From contig NZ_KZ614146.1 of assembly GCF_002886185.1 (NCBI RefSeq), positions 749,234 to 813,233 on the forward strand: a stretch of DNA of 64,000 nucleotides, written 5' to 3'. How positions within the stretch are numbered: the stretch's first letter is position 1; each line of letters begins with the position of its first letter. The translations under genes and the position numbers were made by a program. Source of the stretch: Salipaludibacillus neizhouensis (GTDB lineage: Bacteria > Bacillota > Bacilli > Bacillales > Salisediminibacteriaceae). Shown piece after piece: positions 63,765 through 64,000 of the stretch. A model generated the notes under the pieces. The model saw nothing but the letters and a program-made list of their open reading frames with translations. It was not told the DNA's origin and did not search any database.

Positions 63765-64000
63765 TGAAATGGAAAATGGATCAGATAGAGATGTACTCAA
63801 AGGCAAAAGAATATGTTGACACTGCAATAATACCTCTTACCCCTGTTCAATGGGGAAAGGATGAGAAAAATATTATAAACATGGGAGAATATACAAATTA
63901 TCTATCAGACTATATTGAGAGACAATTTACAGGAAGAGTTTTTTTATTCCCCCCTTTTACATACTTGAAATTTGAATCTAAAGAAGAAAAAATTAGAAGA
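63765..64000 (+). CDS. ypiF: YpiF-like protein, N-terminal part (partial)
   Basis: Reading frame opens at ATG 63765, nine bases after AAGGAG, and runs off the right edge (78 codons visible). The residues show MYSKAKEYVDTAIIPL and IERQFTGRVFLFPPFTYL, matching the start of B. subtilis YpiF (DUF2487), which precedes qcrABC. The function is unknown. The qcr genes are expected just beyond the window. Confidence 0.85.

Overview
The window is about 64 kb of low-GC chromosome from an aerobic, endospore-forming member of the Bacillaceae. The gene order follows the Bacillus subtilis dacB–spmAB–res–ypb–gudB–sleB–cmk–der–spoIVA–mtrAB–hep–aro–trp–ypi block almost gene for gene. Spore genes (spmA, spmB, sleB, ypeB, prsW, spoIVA, a SpoVIF-like gene, yphF) and bacillithiol reductase ypdA fix the phylum. 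Very acidic extracellular parts (the 10.3 kb lipoprotein, ResB, SleB linker) would suit a moderately salt- or alkali-tolerant relative such as Oceanobacillus or Virgibacillus; that genus-level guess is inference.

Layout: 1-1449 spore-core maturation (end of dacB, spmA, spmB); 1.8-8.7 kb rluB, cytochrome c biogenesis resABC and the redox two-component system resDE; 8.9-12.6 kb an accessory stretch (moaB, cobalamin adenosyltransferase, SurA-like lipoprotein, FCD-type GntR regulator, ferredoxin); 12.9-18.7 kb ypbB, recS, CPBP protease, two small membrane proteins, a MerR regulator with a cobalamin-binding sensor, and ypbH; 18.9-22.6 kb glutamate dehydrogenase, ypdA, asparaginase; 22.7-26.3 kb prsW, a zinc-ribbon protein, sleB-ypeB; 26.7-35.4 kb PilZ protein, cmk, plsC, S1-domain protein, fni, yphA, der, plsY, gpsA; 35.5-39.7 kb spore genes and HU; 40-46.1 kb folE-mtrB and a menaquinone/heptaprenyl operon that carries futalosine-route genes; 46.5-47.8 kb ndk and cheR; 48-60.4 kb the aromatic supraoperon aroC-aroB-aroH-trpEDC(FB)A-hisC-tyrA-aroA; 60.5-64 kb an amidohydrolase-like protein without metal ligands, then ypiA, ypiB and the start of ypiF.

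Several parts work together. TRAP (mtrB, 40.7 kb) should control the trp genes, because the trpE leader at 50.6-50.8 kb shows a consensus promoter, a long phased array of GAG/UAG triplets and an intrinsic terminator. Chorismate from the aro genes can feed tryptophan, tyrosine/phenylalanine and, through MqnA, menaquinone; hepS/hepT supply the heptaprenyl tail and menG the final methylation. ResDE and ResABC serve respiration that uses this quinone. The cobalamin adenosyltransferase could supply the ligand of the cobalamin-binding regulator at 17.1 kb.

The observations I rate highest are a trpF-trpB gene fusion, a CarH/LitR-type cobalamin regulator with 11-bp direct repeats overlapping its own -35 box, and an interspersed intergenic repeat family with compensatory stem changes between copies. 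No rRNA, tRNA, CRISPR array, transposase or prophage gene was seen. I found no clearly new multi-gene system.
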